NCBI RefSeq assembly: GCF_030651185.1
Contig: NZ_JAUSCJ010000022.1
Coordinates: 372,001 to 436,000, forward strand
DNA: 64,000 bases
Source: Phenylobacterium sp.
Lineage (GTDB): Bacteria > Pseudomonadota > Alphaproteobacteria > Caulobacterales > Caulobacteraceae
Direction of reading: 5' to 3'
Shown: piece after piece, positions 1 to 7,686 of the stretch
Numbering within the stretch: position 1 is the stretch's first letter
Layout: every line of letters starts with the position of its first letter
The notes under the pieces: model-generated
The model's input: the letters and a program-made list of their open reading frames with translations, nothing else
The model's database searches: none
Told to the model about the DNA's origin: nothing
Position numbers and translations under genes: made by a program

Positions 1-213
1 GTGTTCGACGCCAATCCGCACAAACAGGACCACTGCATGCCGGGCAGCCACATCCCGATCTACGCGCCGGCCAAGGTGGACGAGATCAAGCCGGACTACC
101 TGCTGATCCTTCCCTGGAACCTGAAGGACGAGATCATGGGCCAGCTGGCGCACATCAAGGGCTGGGGCGGCCGCTTCGTCACCGCCTCGCCGGAGACGAA
201 GGTCATCAGCTGA
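1..213 (+). CDS. C-terminal end of a class I SAM-dependent sugar C-methyltransferase (partial)
   Basis: Only the last 70 codons are inside the window; the start lies upstream, so the GTG at position 1 should not be read as the true start. The visible part resembles the C-terminal domain of NDP-hexose C-methyltransferases (C-methyltransferase 2 domain), with NPHKQ, GSHIPIYAP and LILPWNLKDEI stretches that are typical of that fold. Such enzymes add a methyl branch to a 4-keto deoxysugar nucleotide using SAM. The stop TGA shares one base with the ATG of the next gene, an epimerase of the dTDP-sugar 3,5-epimerase family, which supports a deoxysugar role and an operon. The SAM-binding and zinc-binding parts cannot be checked here. 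Confidence 0.7.
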   Translation: MFDANPHKQDHCMPGSHIPIYAPAKVDEIKPDYLLILPWNLKDEIMGQLAHIKGWGGRFVTASPETKVIS

Positions 214-740
214 TGCGGTTTGCGGCCACCGCCATCGACGGCGTGACGATTGTTGACCTCGATCCGTCTACGGACGAGCGGGGCTCCTTCGCCCGGCTCC
301 ACTGTCCCGACGCGTTCGCCGCGGCGGGCCACCCCTTCGTTCCGGCCCAGACCAGCCTGTCGCGGAACACCGCCGCCCGGACCCTGCGCGGCCTGCACTA
401 CGAGGCGCCGCCCCGCGCCGAGGTGAAGTTGGTGCGGGTTACCCGGGGCGCGATCTTCGACGTGGCCGTGGACCTGCGGCCCGACAGCCCGACCTATCTG
501 AAGTGGACGGGCGCCGAGCTCTCGGCAGACAACGGCCGCGCCCTGCTGATCGGGGCGGGCATGGCCCACGGCTTCATCACCTTGGCGCCCGACACCGACG
601 TCCTCTACCAGATCGACAAGATGTTCGAGGCCGGTCACGGGCGTGGCGTGCGCTGGAACGACCCGGCCTTCGGCATCGTGTGGCCCGAGCCCCCCGTGGT
701 GATCTCGGAGCGCGACGCGACCTACCCGGACCACGCCTGA
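213..740 (+). CDS. dTDP-4-dehydrorhamnose 3,5-epimerase (RmlC) family protein
   Basis: A 175-residue protein of the usual RmlC length. It carries the family's RGLHYE motif near residue 59 (the His is the expected catalytic base), DVAVDLR near residue 86, a GMAHGF segment near residue 118 and a conserved tail around WND and IVWPE. The family inverts C3 and/or C5 of dTDP-4-keto-6-deoxyglucose derivatives, in the cytoplasm. The start ATG overlaps the preceding stop by one base and the next gene begins one base after its own stop, so it is translationally coupled in a sugar-nucleotide operon. Whether it acts on C3, C5 or both cannot be told from sequence alone; the methyltransferase neighbour fits a C3-branched or C5-epimerised sugar. 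Confidence 0.85.
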   Translation: MRFAATAIDGVTIVDLDPSTDERGSFARLHCPDAFAAAGHPFVPAQTSLSRNTAARTLRGLHYEAPPRAEVKLVRVTRGAIFDVAVDLRPDSPTYLKWTGAELSADNGRALLIGAGMAHGFITLAPDTDVLYQIDKMFEAGHGRGVRWNDPAFGIVWPEPPVVISERDATYPDHA

Positions 741-741
741 G

Positions 742-1686
742 ATGGCCCGGGTCCTGCTGACCGGCGCGACCTCCTTCACCGGGGTCTGGATCGCCCAGGC
801 CCTGGCCGAGGCGGGTCACGAGGTCATCGCGCCCTTGAAAAGGTTGGAGGCCGACTATGACGGCCTGCGGCGGGACCGGGCGGACAAGCTCAAAACCGTC
901 GCCCAGATCGCCTTCGACACGCCTTTCGGATCGCCCGCCTTCCTGGATCTGCTGAAGACCGCCGGGCCGTTAGATGTCCTGGCGCACCACGCCGCCGACA
1001 TCCCGGGCTACCGCAACGCCGACTACGACGTGGCCGCCGGGGTGACCCGCAACCTGACCGGCGCCGGCGTGGTGTTCGAGGCGGCGGCGACAGCGGGGGT
1101 GCGCGGCGTGATCGCCACCGGCACCGGCTTCGAGGACGCGGCGGGCGGTCTGGCGGTCTCGCCCTATGGCCTCTCGAAGAAGCTGACCAATGACGGCTTC
1201 CGGCACCTGGCCCTTTGGCGGGGCCTGGCCTTCGGACGGTTCATGATCAACGGGCCGTTCGGGCCTCTGGAGGAGGGCCGGCTGGTCTGGTCGCTCTTCC
1301 AGGCCTGGTTCGCCGGCAAGGCGGGCATTGTGCGCACGCCCGCCTATGTGCGCGATAACATCCCCGTTGTGTTGCTGGGCCGCGCCTATGCCGCGCTGGT
1401 GGACGAGATGCTGGCGAACCCGAAGCTCGACCGGGTCTGCCGTCCGGCGGGCTATGTCGGCGCCCAGGGCGAGTTCGCTCAGCGGGTGGCCCGCGAAGCC
1501 TCCGCCCGGCTGGGGCGGGACTGCCCGGTGGACTGCCTGGAGCAGACTGCCTTCCCCGAACCCCGGGTGGTGGCCAATGACGAGCCGACGCTGGATAGGC
1601 CGTGGGATGAGACCGGTTTCTGGGACGCCTATGTCGACTACTACCGCGAGGTGGAGCGGCGTGGCCTGCTGGGCGCGCCCGCCTAA
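742..1686 (+). CDS. NAD-dependent epimerase/dehydratase family protein (SDR extended type)
   Basis: A 314-residue extended short-chain dehydrogenase. The N-terminus has the glycine-rich nucleotide-binding motif VLLTGATSFTG (residues 4-14) followed by a Rossmann pattern, and the SPYGLSKK stretch near residue 140 supplies the YxxxK active-site pair. Such enzymes reduce or epimerise nucleotide-linked keto sugars; after the C-methyltransferase and 3,5-epimerase just upstream a 4-ketoreductase role in making a branched deoxysugar is the natural guess. It starts one base after the epimerase stop. Its 3' end overlaps by four bases the 3' end of the convergent TPR protein gene. The precise substrate is unknown. 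Confidence 0.8.
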   Translation: MARVLLTGATSFTGVWIAQALAEAGHEVIAPLKRLEADYDGLRRDRADKLKTVAQIAFDTPFGSPAFLDLLKTAGPLDVLAHHAADIPGYRNADYDVAAGVTRNLTGAGVVFEAAATAGVRGVIATGTGFEDAAGGLAVSPYGLSKKLTNDGFRHLALWRGLAFGRFMINGPFGPLEEGRLVWSLFQAWFAGKAGIVRTPAYVRDNIPVVLLGRAYAALVDEMLANPKLDRVCRPAGYVGAQGEFAQRVAREASARLGRDCPVDCLEQTAFPEPRVVANDEPTLDRPWDETGFWDAYVDYYREVERRGLLGAPA

Positions 1687-3959
1687 CCCGTCACGGCCTT
1701 CTCGATCAGGCCGAAGAAGTCGTGGGCGAACTGGGTTGTCTGGCCGATGGGGCTGGCGCGCATGCGTTCCCGCAGGCCGGCCCGCAGTTCTACGATCCGG
1801 TCAGGGTCTGTGCCCAGTTTCACCGCGGCGGCGATATAGCCTTCGGTGTCTCGGGCGCAAAGCTCGGGCAGGCCGCCGTTCATCAGGCTGGAATAGCTGA
1901 GCCGCTCGAACAGGGTTTCGCCCACCAGGGTGATCACCGGGACGCCCATCCACAGGCTTTCGCAGGTGGTGGTGCCGCCCGTCTGGGGGAAGCTGTCCAG
2001 GGAGATGTCCATCTCGTTGTAGAAGGGCAGGTGGGCGCCGCGCACCGCCTCGAAGCGCAGCCGGTCGGCGCTGACGCCCTCCGACGCGAACAGAGCCGCC
2101 AGGTTGTTGCGGAAGCTCGCCGAGCCGCTCTCAGGCCGCACGAACATGAACTTCGAATTGGGCACCTGGGCAACGACCTTGGCCCAGGTTCGCACCATGT
2201 CGCGGCTGTACTTGTAGGGATTGTTGGCGGTGCCGAAGGTCACATAGCCGTTGCGCGCCACGGGCGCGGGGTTCTGCACCGCGACTCGCTCGTTGAAGGC
2301 CCCTGACGACAGGGCGAACCAGCCATGCGGCAAGACCAGAGGCTTCTCGATCAGCAGGCCATCGCGCTCGGGCAGCATGAAGGGGTCGACGATCAGGTAG
2401 TCGATGGCCTTGAGGCCGGCGGAGTGTGGGTAACCCAGCCAGCTCGCCTGGATCGGGGCGGGCTTGTAGCCCATCACCGTGATCTTGTTCATGTGGGTCG
2501 AGCCGCCAAGCTCGATCAGCATGTCCAGTTGGTCGTTGGCGATGAGCTGGGCCGCGTCCCGGTCGTTGATGTCGGGGTTCCAGCGGAAGCCCTCCACCAT
2601 GTCGGTGATGCGCTTCTGGGTCTGGTCTTCCTGGCCCGTATAGTAGGAGTAGCAGTAGACCTCGAACTTCTCCCGATCGTAGTGCTCGAAGAGCGGCAGC
2701 GAGAAATAGGCGACCGGGTGCGAACGCAGGTCCGAGGACATGAAGCCCACGCGGATCTTGCCGTTGGGCGTGCGCGGCGCGGGGTGCGTGATCGGCCGCC
2801 GGGCGACGGCGGCCTCCACCAGCTCGGCCCAGATGCGGTGCTGGTGGACCAGTTCGTCGCGATCCTGCGAGGTGCGCACCCGGGCCAGGTGGGAGAGCAG
2901 GGCGGTGTGGCGGCCATTGGAGGCCCAGAGCCGGCCGAGGTGCTGGAAGTCCCCCAGGGCGTCGGCGGCGTCGTAGTCGGCGACCCGGACGAAGATGTCG
3001 CTCGCCACCTTCACGGGACCGGCGCCCCCGCCCACCTTGTCGATGATGGGCTTGAGCAACTGATAGGCCCGTTCGAGATTGCCCGCCTCGTCGCCGCTGC
3101 GGGTGCGCGAGTAGCTCTCGGCGAGGGCGAGCTGGAAATCGGCATTGTCAGGCGCCAGTTCGTGCGCCTTCTCGAAGTGCCGGTTGGCCTCGTCCCGGTC
3201 GAAGTCGGCGAGGGTCAGGCCGAACTGGTAGTGGATCCAGGCTTGCTCGCCGAGTTCTGTGAGCAGGTCGGCGAAGTAGGTCTCGGCGTCCTTGTTGCGC
3301 CCCGCGCGACGAAGCATGACGCCCAAGGATTCGCGCATCCTCTGGTCGTTCGGCAGGGCCCGGACGGCGCGCTCCAGGATCGGCAGGGTCTCGACCGGTC
3401 CCTTGGTTTCGGCGGACAGCGAGGTCAGATCGAGCCAGGCGTCGACATAGTCGGGCTTCAGCTTGACGGCCAGGTTGAAGCGCATTTCCGCCTTTTCCAG
3501 ATCGCCGGCGAACCAATAGGCCCGGCCGAGGGAGCGCTGGTGTTCGGCGTTGGTGGGTTGCTGGCGGATGATCTTGGTGAAGACGTCAATGGCGGCCGGG
3601 CTCTTCAGATCGTTCAGGATGTTGCCGCGATTGATCTGAGGCGCCAGGTTCTTAGGATCGATCTTGATGGCGCGATCCAGGGCCTTGAGACCCTCGGCAT
3701 GGCGGTCGAGCCGGCGCAGGGCGACGCCCAGGATGTTCCACAGTTCGAGGTCGCGCGGATACCGGTCGGTGGCTAGTTTCGCCCACTGCTCGGCCTGATC
3801 GTACAGCTTGTGGCGGACCAGCATGGCCGTGAAGTTCTGATAGACCCGGGCCGGAGCGTTCGGATCGAGGGTCAACTGTTCCGCCGTGAGGCGAAGGCCC
3901 TCGTCCCGATTCCCCGCCTTGAGGGCGGCATCGGCGGGAGCAAAGCGTTCCATCGACAT
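1683..3959 (-). CDS. TPR-repeat protein with C-terminal O-GlcNAc-transferase (SPINDLY-like, GT41) domain
   Basis: A 758-residue protein with an N-terminal TPR superhelix (roughly residues 30-330; repeats such as LWNILGVALRRLDRHAEGL) and a C-terminal glycosyltransferase domain (about residues 390-755). The latter begins with IRVGFMSSDLRSHPVAYF, the usual OGT signature, and has ASWLGYPHSAG, TFGTANNPYKYS and DSFPQTGGTTTCESLWMGVPV, the donor-binding end of GT41 enzymes. In Caulobacter relatives of this family modify flagellin or other surface proteins. The convergent deoxysugar genes may supply its donor. I chose the start at 3959, which has AGGA six bases upstream; an in-frame ATG at 4028 would add 23 Pro/Arg-rich residues but lies beside a perfect 16-bp palindrome with no ribosome binding site. 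Confidence 0.85.
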   Translation of the reverse strand: MSMERFAPADAALKAGNRDEGLRLTAEQLTLDPNAPARVYQNFTAMLVRHKLYDQAEQWAKLATDRYPRDLELWNILGVALRRLDRHAEGLKALDRAIKIDPKNLAPQINRGNILNDLKSPAAIDVFTKIIRQQPTNAEHQRSLGRAYWFAGDLEKAEMRFNLAVKLKPDYVDAWLDLTSLSAETKGPVETLPILERAVRALPNDQRMRESLGVMLRRAGRNKDAETYFADLLTELGEQAWIHYQFGLTLADFDRDEANRHFEKAHELAPDNADFQLALAESYSRTRSGDEAGNLERAYQLLKPIIDKVGGGAGPVKVASDIFVRVADYDAADALGDFQHLGRLWASNGRHTALLSHLARVRTSQDRDELVHQHRIWAELVEAAVARRPITHPAPRTPNGKIRVGFMSSDLRSHPVAYFSLPLFEHYDREKFEVYCYSYYTGQEDQTQKRITDMVEGFRWNPDINDRDAAQLIANDQLDMLIELGGSTHMNKITVMGYKPAPIQASWLGYPHSAGLKAIDYLIVDPFMLPERDGLLIEKPLVLPHGWFALSSGAFNERVAVQNPAPVARNGYVTFGTANNPYKYSRDMVRTWAKVVAQVPNSKFMFVRPESGSASFRNNLAALFASEGVSADRLRFEAVRGAHLPFYNEMDISLDSFPQTGGTTTCESLWMGVPVITLVGETLFERLSYSSLMNGGLPELCARDTEGYIAAAVKLGTDPDRIVELRAGLRERMRASPIGQTTQFAHDFFGLIEKAVTG

Positions 3960-4030
3960 CGGGCGTCCTGTCACGCGTGAGGGCTCGGGGATCCGAGGCG
4001 CCGTCCGCGGCGATTGGGGGTTGGTCATGT

Positions 4031-4046
4031 GCGGGCGAACGCCCGC
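4031..4046. repeat. Perfect 16-bp palindrome upstream of the TPR/OGT gene
   Basis: GCGGGCGAACGCCCGC is self-complementary. It sits 2 bases upstream of the distal candidate start (4028) of the minus-strand TPR/OGT gene. Its RNA form would hide any ribosome entry at that start, which supports the start at 3959, or else gives a structured 5' leader. Function unknown. Confidence 0.4.
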
Positions 4047-4098
4047 GGTTGGCGGGCAATCTAGTGCGCGGCGGGGGCGGCGCCAACCGGGGCGGCGG

Positions 4099-4374
4099 TC
4101 AGGCGTGGTATTCGCGGAACCGCCACTTCAGACCCAGAATCGCACCCGACAGGATCAGACAAACTGTGTTGGAGGCGGCGACGGGCCAGCTCTCGATCAG
4201 AACGCCGTAGCCGATCCACAGCATGAAGCCAGTCACCGTCACCACGTACATGCGCAGCGACACCGACGTGGCGTCCTTCTCGCGCCAGATCTTGGCGATC
4301 TGAGGCACGAAACTGGCCATGGAGCACAGGGCGGCCAACGTACCTACGAGGTCGGTCGGGGAGAGATTGGTCAT
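4099..4374 (-). CDS. SemiSWEET-type sugar transporter (PQ-loop/MtN3 family)
   Basis: A 91-residue membrane protein with three predicted helices, the size of a bacterial SemiSWEET protomer, which dimerises to form a sugar or small-solute channel. The first helix carries SMASFVPQIAKIWREKDA, the proline-glutamine motif of the MtN3/PQ-loop family; the second contains VTVTGFMLWIGYGVL with the usual WxxYG pattern; the third contains the conserved Asn of AASNTVCLILSG. Start at 4374 is preferred because AGAGGG lies about ten bases upstream; an upstream ATG (4437) adds a charged 21-residue extension that no family member needs. It lies between a porin and the TPR/OGT gene on the same strand; substrate unknown. 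Confidence 0.8.
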   Translation of the reverse strand: MTNLSPTDLVGTLAALCSMASFVPQIAKIWREKDATSVSLRMYVVTVTGFMLWIGYGVLIESWPVAASNTVCLILSGAILGLKWRFREYHA

Positions 4375-4467
4375 GGTTCGGGCCCTCTTCGACGCCAGGA
4401 AACGGACGTCCCCTGCCTCGGGTTGCGAGGTGCTCACAAGAAAGAGGTGAAGGGCGTGCCGCCGCCG

Positions 4468-4497
4468 GACGCCAACACGCCGCGGCGCGTTGGCGTC
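4468..4497. repeat. Long hairpin downstream of the porin gene
   Basis: Inverted arms GACGCCAAC (4468-4476) and GTTGGCGTC (4489-4497) flank a GC-rich, partly self-complementary loop. It lies 40 bases beyond the porin stop codon and before the SemiSWEET gene. There is no T-run on the minus-strand side, so it is either a weak terminator or an mRNA-stabilising structure. Confidence 0.4.
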
Positions 4498-4536
4498 TTG
4501 AAGTCTTCACTCTTTGAGGCCCGGTTCGAGGGCGGC

Positions 4537-6000
4537 TTAGAACGCGACCTGCGACCGCAGATTGAGCGCGCGGTAGTCCTGACCGATGGCGGCGCCGGCG
4601 GTGTTCTTCCGGTCCACGCTGACGTCGTAGTAGTCGAGCATGAACTTGACGGCCGGGTTCGGGAACCAATTGACGCCCAGGGTCCAGATGTCCTGCTCGC
4701 CACCGCGGACGCGGTCTGCCGCGATCAGACTGTTTTCCGAGTAGTTCAGGTCGATTGTGGAATATCGCGCCGCCAGCTCCCAGGCGCCCCACTGGCCCTT
4801 CGACGGGTCGAAGGGCTTGTCCACACCGGGCGCGTCGAAGGCCGCCGTGCCGATGTTGTACTTGCGGCGCTCGCCCGTCAGCACCCAGCTGCCTTGGGCG
4901 TACCAACCGTTGAAGCTGGGATCTGAGGCTCCGGGCGCCGGGTTGCGGCGGTCGATGGAAATGTCGAAGTACTCGGCCTGGACATAGAGGTTCTGCTTCT
5001 GGGCCGCGAACTCCAGGCCATAGGCCCGGGCTCCCTTGGCGTCGATCTGGCCGGTGTCCACCAGGCGCGCGCCATCAACCCGCAGCTCGGGACGCTCGCG
5101 CACCTGCAGGGCGTAGCGGGTCGCCGCGGCGGCCCCCAGGTCAGTCGGCTGGGCCACGATGCTGGCGTTGGCGCCGACATGGACCATCCAGTCCAAGCCA
5201 TAGAACGGGGCGCCGGCGACGCGCAGGGCGTAGCCTTGCTGTTCGTCGAATATCGGGGCGTTGAAGGCCGTTGCGCCGGAGTTCAGGCTCTGGACCAATG
5301 GGCCGGTGGCGATGGCCGAGGCAAACCAGTGGTCGCCATTGCCGATGACGCCGCCGCCGATGCGGGTGTCGCCGCCGGCCAGGCCACGGGCGATGTCGGC
5401 CGCGGCCGGACGTTCGGGGAAGAGGGCGCCGTTGGTGGAGGCCGCGTCCTCAAGGCCCAGGGGCGGGGCGAAGGCGCCGACCCGGAAGCGCAGGGGCTTC
5501 AGGCCGGAGTACTGGACCCACATCTCCTGCACGCGACCGGAGTCCTCGGCGCCGGAGCCACCGAAATCGAAGAGGATGTTGTAGTCGAAGTTGCCGAAGA
5601 CCTTGCCGTCGACGCCGATGCGGGCGCGGCGGAAATTGGCGCCGCTCGACAGGTCGCGGGCCGTGACGGCGGCCGGCAGGCGGTCGTCCTGGTCGTATTT
5701 CGCGGCGTCGAGCTGCATCACGCCGTGCAGGGTGGCCGCGAACTTGCCGTCCGAGGTGGCGATGCTCGGCTTGCCGCCAGCGATCGAGGCCGCGGCCGTG
5801 GCCGAGGGGGCGGCTGGGCGCAGGGCTGCCAGACTGGCGCCGGTGGAGACCTTCAGGTCGGCGATCTGGGCCTGAAGCAGTTCCAACTGTTCCTGCAGCG
5901 CGGCGATCTTGGCGTCGGTCGCCGGATCAGCCGCGGCCAGACCCGGCCAGGCCAGGGCGAGACCTGCCGCCCCTGCAAGTAGTTTCGATTTCCAAGCCAT
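4537..6000 (-). CDS. OprO/OprP-type phosphate-selective porin
   Basis: A 487-residue outer membrane beta-barrel. The start at 6000 gives a clean signal peptide (MAWKSKLLAGAAGLALAWPG, cleavage near AAADP at residues 23-26), followed by a short coiled coil (LQEQLELLQAQIADLK) that OprP-like proteins use for trimerisation. The barrel shows ANFRRARIGVDGKVFGNFDY, an arrangement typical of the Porin_O_P family, and a C-terminal Phe (SQVAF) for BAM recognition. The family passes phosphate or polyphosphate. It is divergent from phoR with a Pho box in between, which fits induction by phosphate starvation, although the box is oriented toward phoR. An upstream ATG at 6048 would spoil the signal peptide. 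Confidence 0.85.
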   Translation of the reverse strand: MAWKSKLLAGAAGLALAWPGLAAADPATDAKIAALQEQLELLQAQIADLKVSTGASLAALRPAAPSATAAASIAGGKPSIATSDGKFAATLHGVMQLDAAKYDQDDRLPAAVTARDLSSGANFRRARIGVDGKVFGNFDYNILFDFGGSGAEDSGRVQEMWVQYSGLKPLRFRVGAFAPPLGLEDAASTNGALFPERPAAADIARGLAGGDTRIGGGVIGNGDHWFASAIATGPLVQSLNSGATAFNAPIFDEQQGYALRVAGAPFYGLDWMVHVGANASIVAQPTDLGAAAATRYALQVRERPELRVDGARLVDTGQIDAKGARAYGLEFAAQKQNLYVQAEYFDISIDRRNPAPGASDPSFNGWYAQGSWVLTGERRKYNIGTAAFDAPGVDKPFDPSKGQWGAWELAARYSTIDLNYSENSLIAADRVRGGEQDIWTLGVNWFPNPAVKFMLDYYDVSVDRKNTAGAAIGQDYRALNLRSQVAF

Positions 6001-6132
6001 TTGGCTCTGAGCCCTTCGACTGTTGGAGTTTTTCAAACTCACGCCCACAAAGACCCGATAAATCCTATGGGAAGAATAGATATTGATTTGAGGCGGTCAC
6101 CGATTTCCTGGCAGGCCAGCCAACGCTGGCCG

Positions 6133-6150
6133 TTGTCATATCAGTGTCAT
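6133..6150 (+). promoter_or_regulatory. Pho box (PhoB binding site) upstream of phoR
   Basis: TTGTCAT-ATCA-GTGTCAT: two 7-bp half-sites in direct repeat, 11 bp apart, matching the consensus CTGTCATNNNNCTGTCAT at 12 of 14 half-site positions. It lies 43 bases upstream of the phoR start and 132 bases upstream of the divergent porin start. It implies autoregulation of the phoR-pst-phoB operon by PhoB. Confidence 0.85.
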
Positions 6151-6162
6151 AAGTCTCGGGCC

Positions 6163-6171
6163 TGCTTAGAT
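6163..6171 (+). promoter_or_regulatory. Possible extended -10 element of the phoR promoter
   Basis: TGC followed by TTAGAT lies 12 bases after the Pho box, roughly where a PhoB-activated promoter would place its -10, with the Pho box replacing the -35. Only three of six bases match TATAAT, so this is tentative. Confidence 0.3.
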
Positions 6172-6193
6172 TTTGCAATCTGGGAGATTCGCC

Positions 6194-7594
6194 TTGTCGC
6201 AGACGCCGCGTGGATGGCCCTGGCTTTCGGGCCCGGCGCTGATCACGGGTGGCCTAGGCGTCCTGGCCCTGCTGGTTCTGGCGCCGCAGGCGCCCGGCGC
6301 GGTCTGGATGGCGGGGTTCTTGGCGGTGCTGGTGCTGGCTGTCGCCTGGCGCGCGGGGCGGACCGCTGACACAGCGGGAGAGGCGCCGCTCGCACCCACG
6401 CGACCGCCGCACGAGAATGCGCCTCCCTATGTCAGCATCATCAACGCGCTGCCCGATCCGGTCCTGGTGATCGCCGCCCATGAGCCTGATGACCTCACGG
6501 GTCGGCGTTTCGTGATGGTCAACGAGGCGGCCCGCGACCTCCTGCGGATTCAATATGACGCAGGCCTGCTGGTGACCGCGATCCGCGATCCCCAGGTGCT
6601 GGAGGCCGTGGACGAGGCCCTGTTCGGCGGCTTCGACAGCCAGGCGGTCTATGAGCTGGGCGGAACACAGGCGCGGGTCCTGAAGGCCTTCGCTAAGCCG
6701 CTGGGGACGGCGCCCGATGGTTCGCGTCTGGCCCTTCTGGTGCTGCGAGACGAGACCGACATCCGCCGGGCCGAGCAAACCCGCGCCGATTTCCTGGCCA
6801 ACGCCAGCCACGAACTGCGGACACCGCTGGCCTCCCTCAGCGGCTTCATCGAAACCCTGCGCGGCCATGCCCGCACGGACGAGGGCGCGCGCGAGAAATT
6901 TCTGACCATCATGTCCACCCAGGCCGAGCGGATGGCCCGGCTGATCGACGATCTGCTGTCGTTGTCTCGGATAGAACTCAATGAGCACATCGCGCCCCAG
7001 GGCGAGGCCGATCTCGCCTCGGCGGTGATGGATGTGGTGGACGCCCTTGGGCCGCTGGCCCGCGAGCGGGGTGTGATGCTTACGCCTTGCCTACCGACAC
7101 GCGGCGAGGCCCTGGTGTCCGGCGACCGTGACCAGATCGTTCAGGTGGTCCAGAACCTGGTGGACAATGCTCTGAAGTACGCGCCCCGCGGCAGTTCGGT
7201 GAAGATCGGGCTCGCCAGCGGCCTGACCGCCGAGGCCGCCGCCGCCCCGCTGCGGCCTCAGGCGGCGCGGTTGTCCTTGCTGACCCCCGACCACGGCCAG
7301 GGTGTCTACGCGGCCCTGCGGGTGAGCGACGAGGGCCTGGGCCTGAAGCGCGAGCACCTGCCCCGGCTGACCGAGCGGTTCTACCGGGTCGAGGGCCAGA
7401 AGAGTGGTGAGCGGTCCGGGACCGGCCTGGGTCTCGCCATCGTCAAACACATCATGAACCGACATCGCGGTGGCCTGGCGGTGGAGAGCGTAGAGGGCGA
7501 GGGGGCGACATTCAGCGCCTATTTCCCCCTGGCGCATCAATCTGTGACGCTTCCGCAAACGCCGCGCCCGGAGGCTGTTGCAAAACCGTCGTAG
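6194..7594 (+). CDS. phoR: Phosphate regulon sensor histidine kinase PhoR
   Basis: A 466-residue membrane kinase. Two hydrophobic helices occupy about residues 10-55, a PAS-like region follows (YVSIINALPDPVLVI, near residue 75), then the HisKA H-box NASHELRTPLASLSGF near residue 205 whose His is phosphorylated, and an HATPase domain with N-box NLVDNALKYAP, DEGLGL and GTGLGLAIVKH. It senses phosphate status through PstSCAB/PhoU and phosphorylates PhoB. The TTG at 6194 is the best start because GGGAG lies seven bases upstream; another TTG at 6173 lacks a spaced ribosome binding site. First gene of phoR-pstC-pstA-pstB-phoU-phoB, behind a Pho box. Confidence 0.93.
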   Translation: MSQTPRGWPWLSGPALITGGLGVLALLVLAPQAPGAVWMAGFLAVLVLAVAWRAGRTADTAGEAPLAPTRPPHENAPPYVSIINALPDPVLVIAAHEPDDLTGRRFVMVNEAARDLLRIQYDAGLLVTAIRDPQVLEAVDEALFGGFDSQAVYELGGTQARVLKAFAKPLGTAPDGSRLALLVLRDETDIRRAEQTRADFLANASHELRTPLASLSGFIETLRGHARTDEGAREKFLTIMSTQAERMARLIDDLLSLSRIELNEHIAPQGEADLASAVMDVVDALGPLARERGVMLTPCLPTRGEALVSGDRDQIVQVVQNLVDNALKYAPRGSSVKIGLASGLTAEAAAAPLRPQAARLSLLTPDHGQGVYAALRVSDEGLGLKREHLPRLTERFYRVEGQKSGERSGTGLGLAIVKHIMNRHRGGLAVESVEGEGATFSAYFPLAHQSVTLPQTPRPEAVAKPS

Positions 7595-7603
7595 AAATGT
7601 CGT
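7586..7603 (+). promoter_or_regulatory. Candidate second, degenerate Pho box upstream of pstC
   Basis: CCGTCGT-AGAA-ATGTCGT has the Pho-box layout (7-bp direct repeats, 4-bp spacer) with GTCGT in place of GTCAT in both halves. It overlaps the phoR stop codon and lies 83 bases upstream of the pstC start, where an internal Pho promoter could sit. Confidence 0.4.
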
Positions 7604-7686
7604 AAGCCGACAGCATTGCGCAGGCAGGTTCCGCGCGGCGTAGGACGACCCTCGTTCACGCACCTTGTTCTGGCTTGGGAGCCCCG

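Noticed and set aside
2325..3776. 483-codon ORF on the plus strand
   Set aside because: Antisense to the TPR/OGT gene, which has clear repeats and catalytic motifs.
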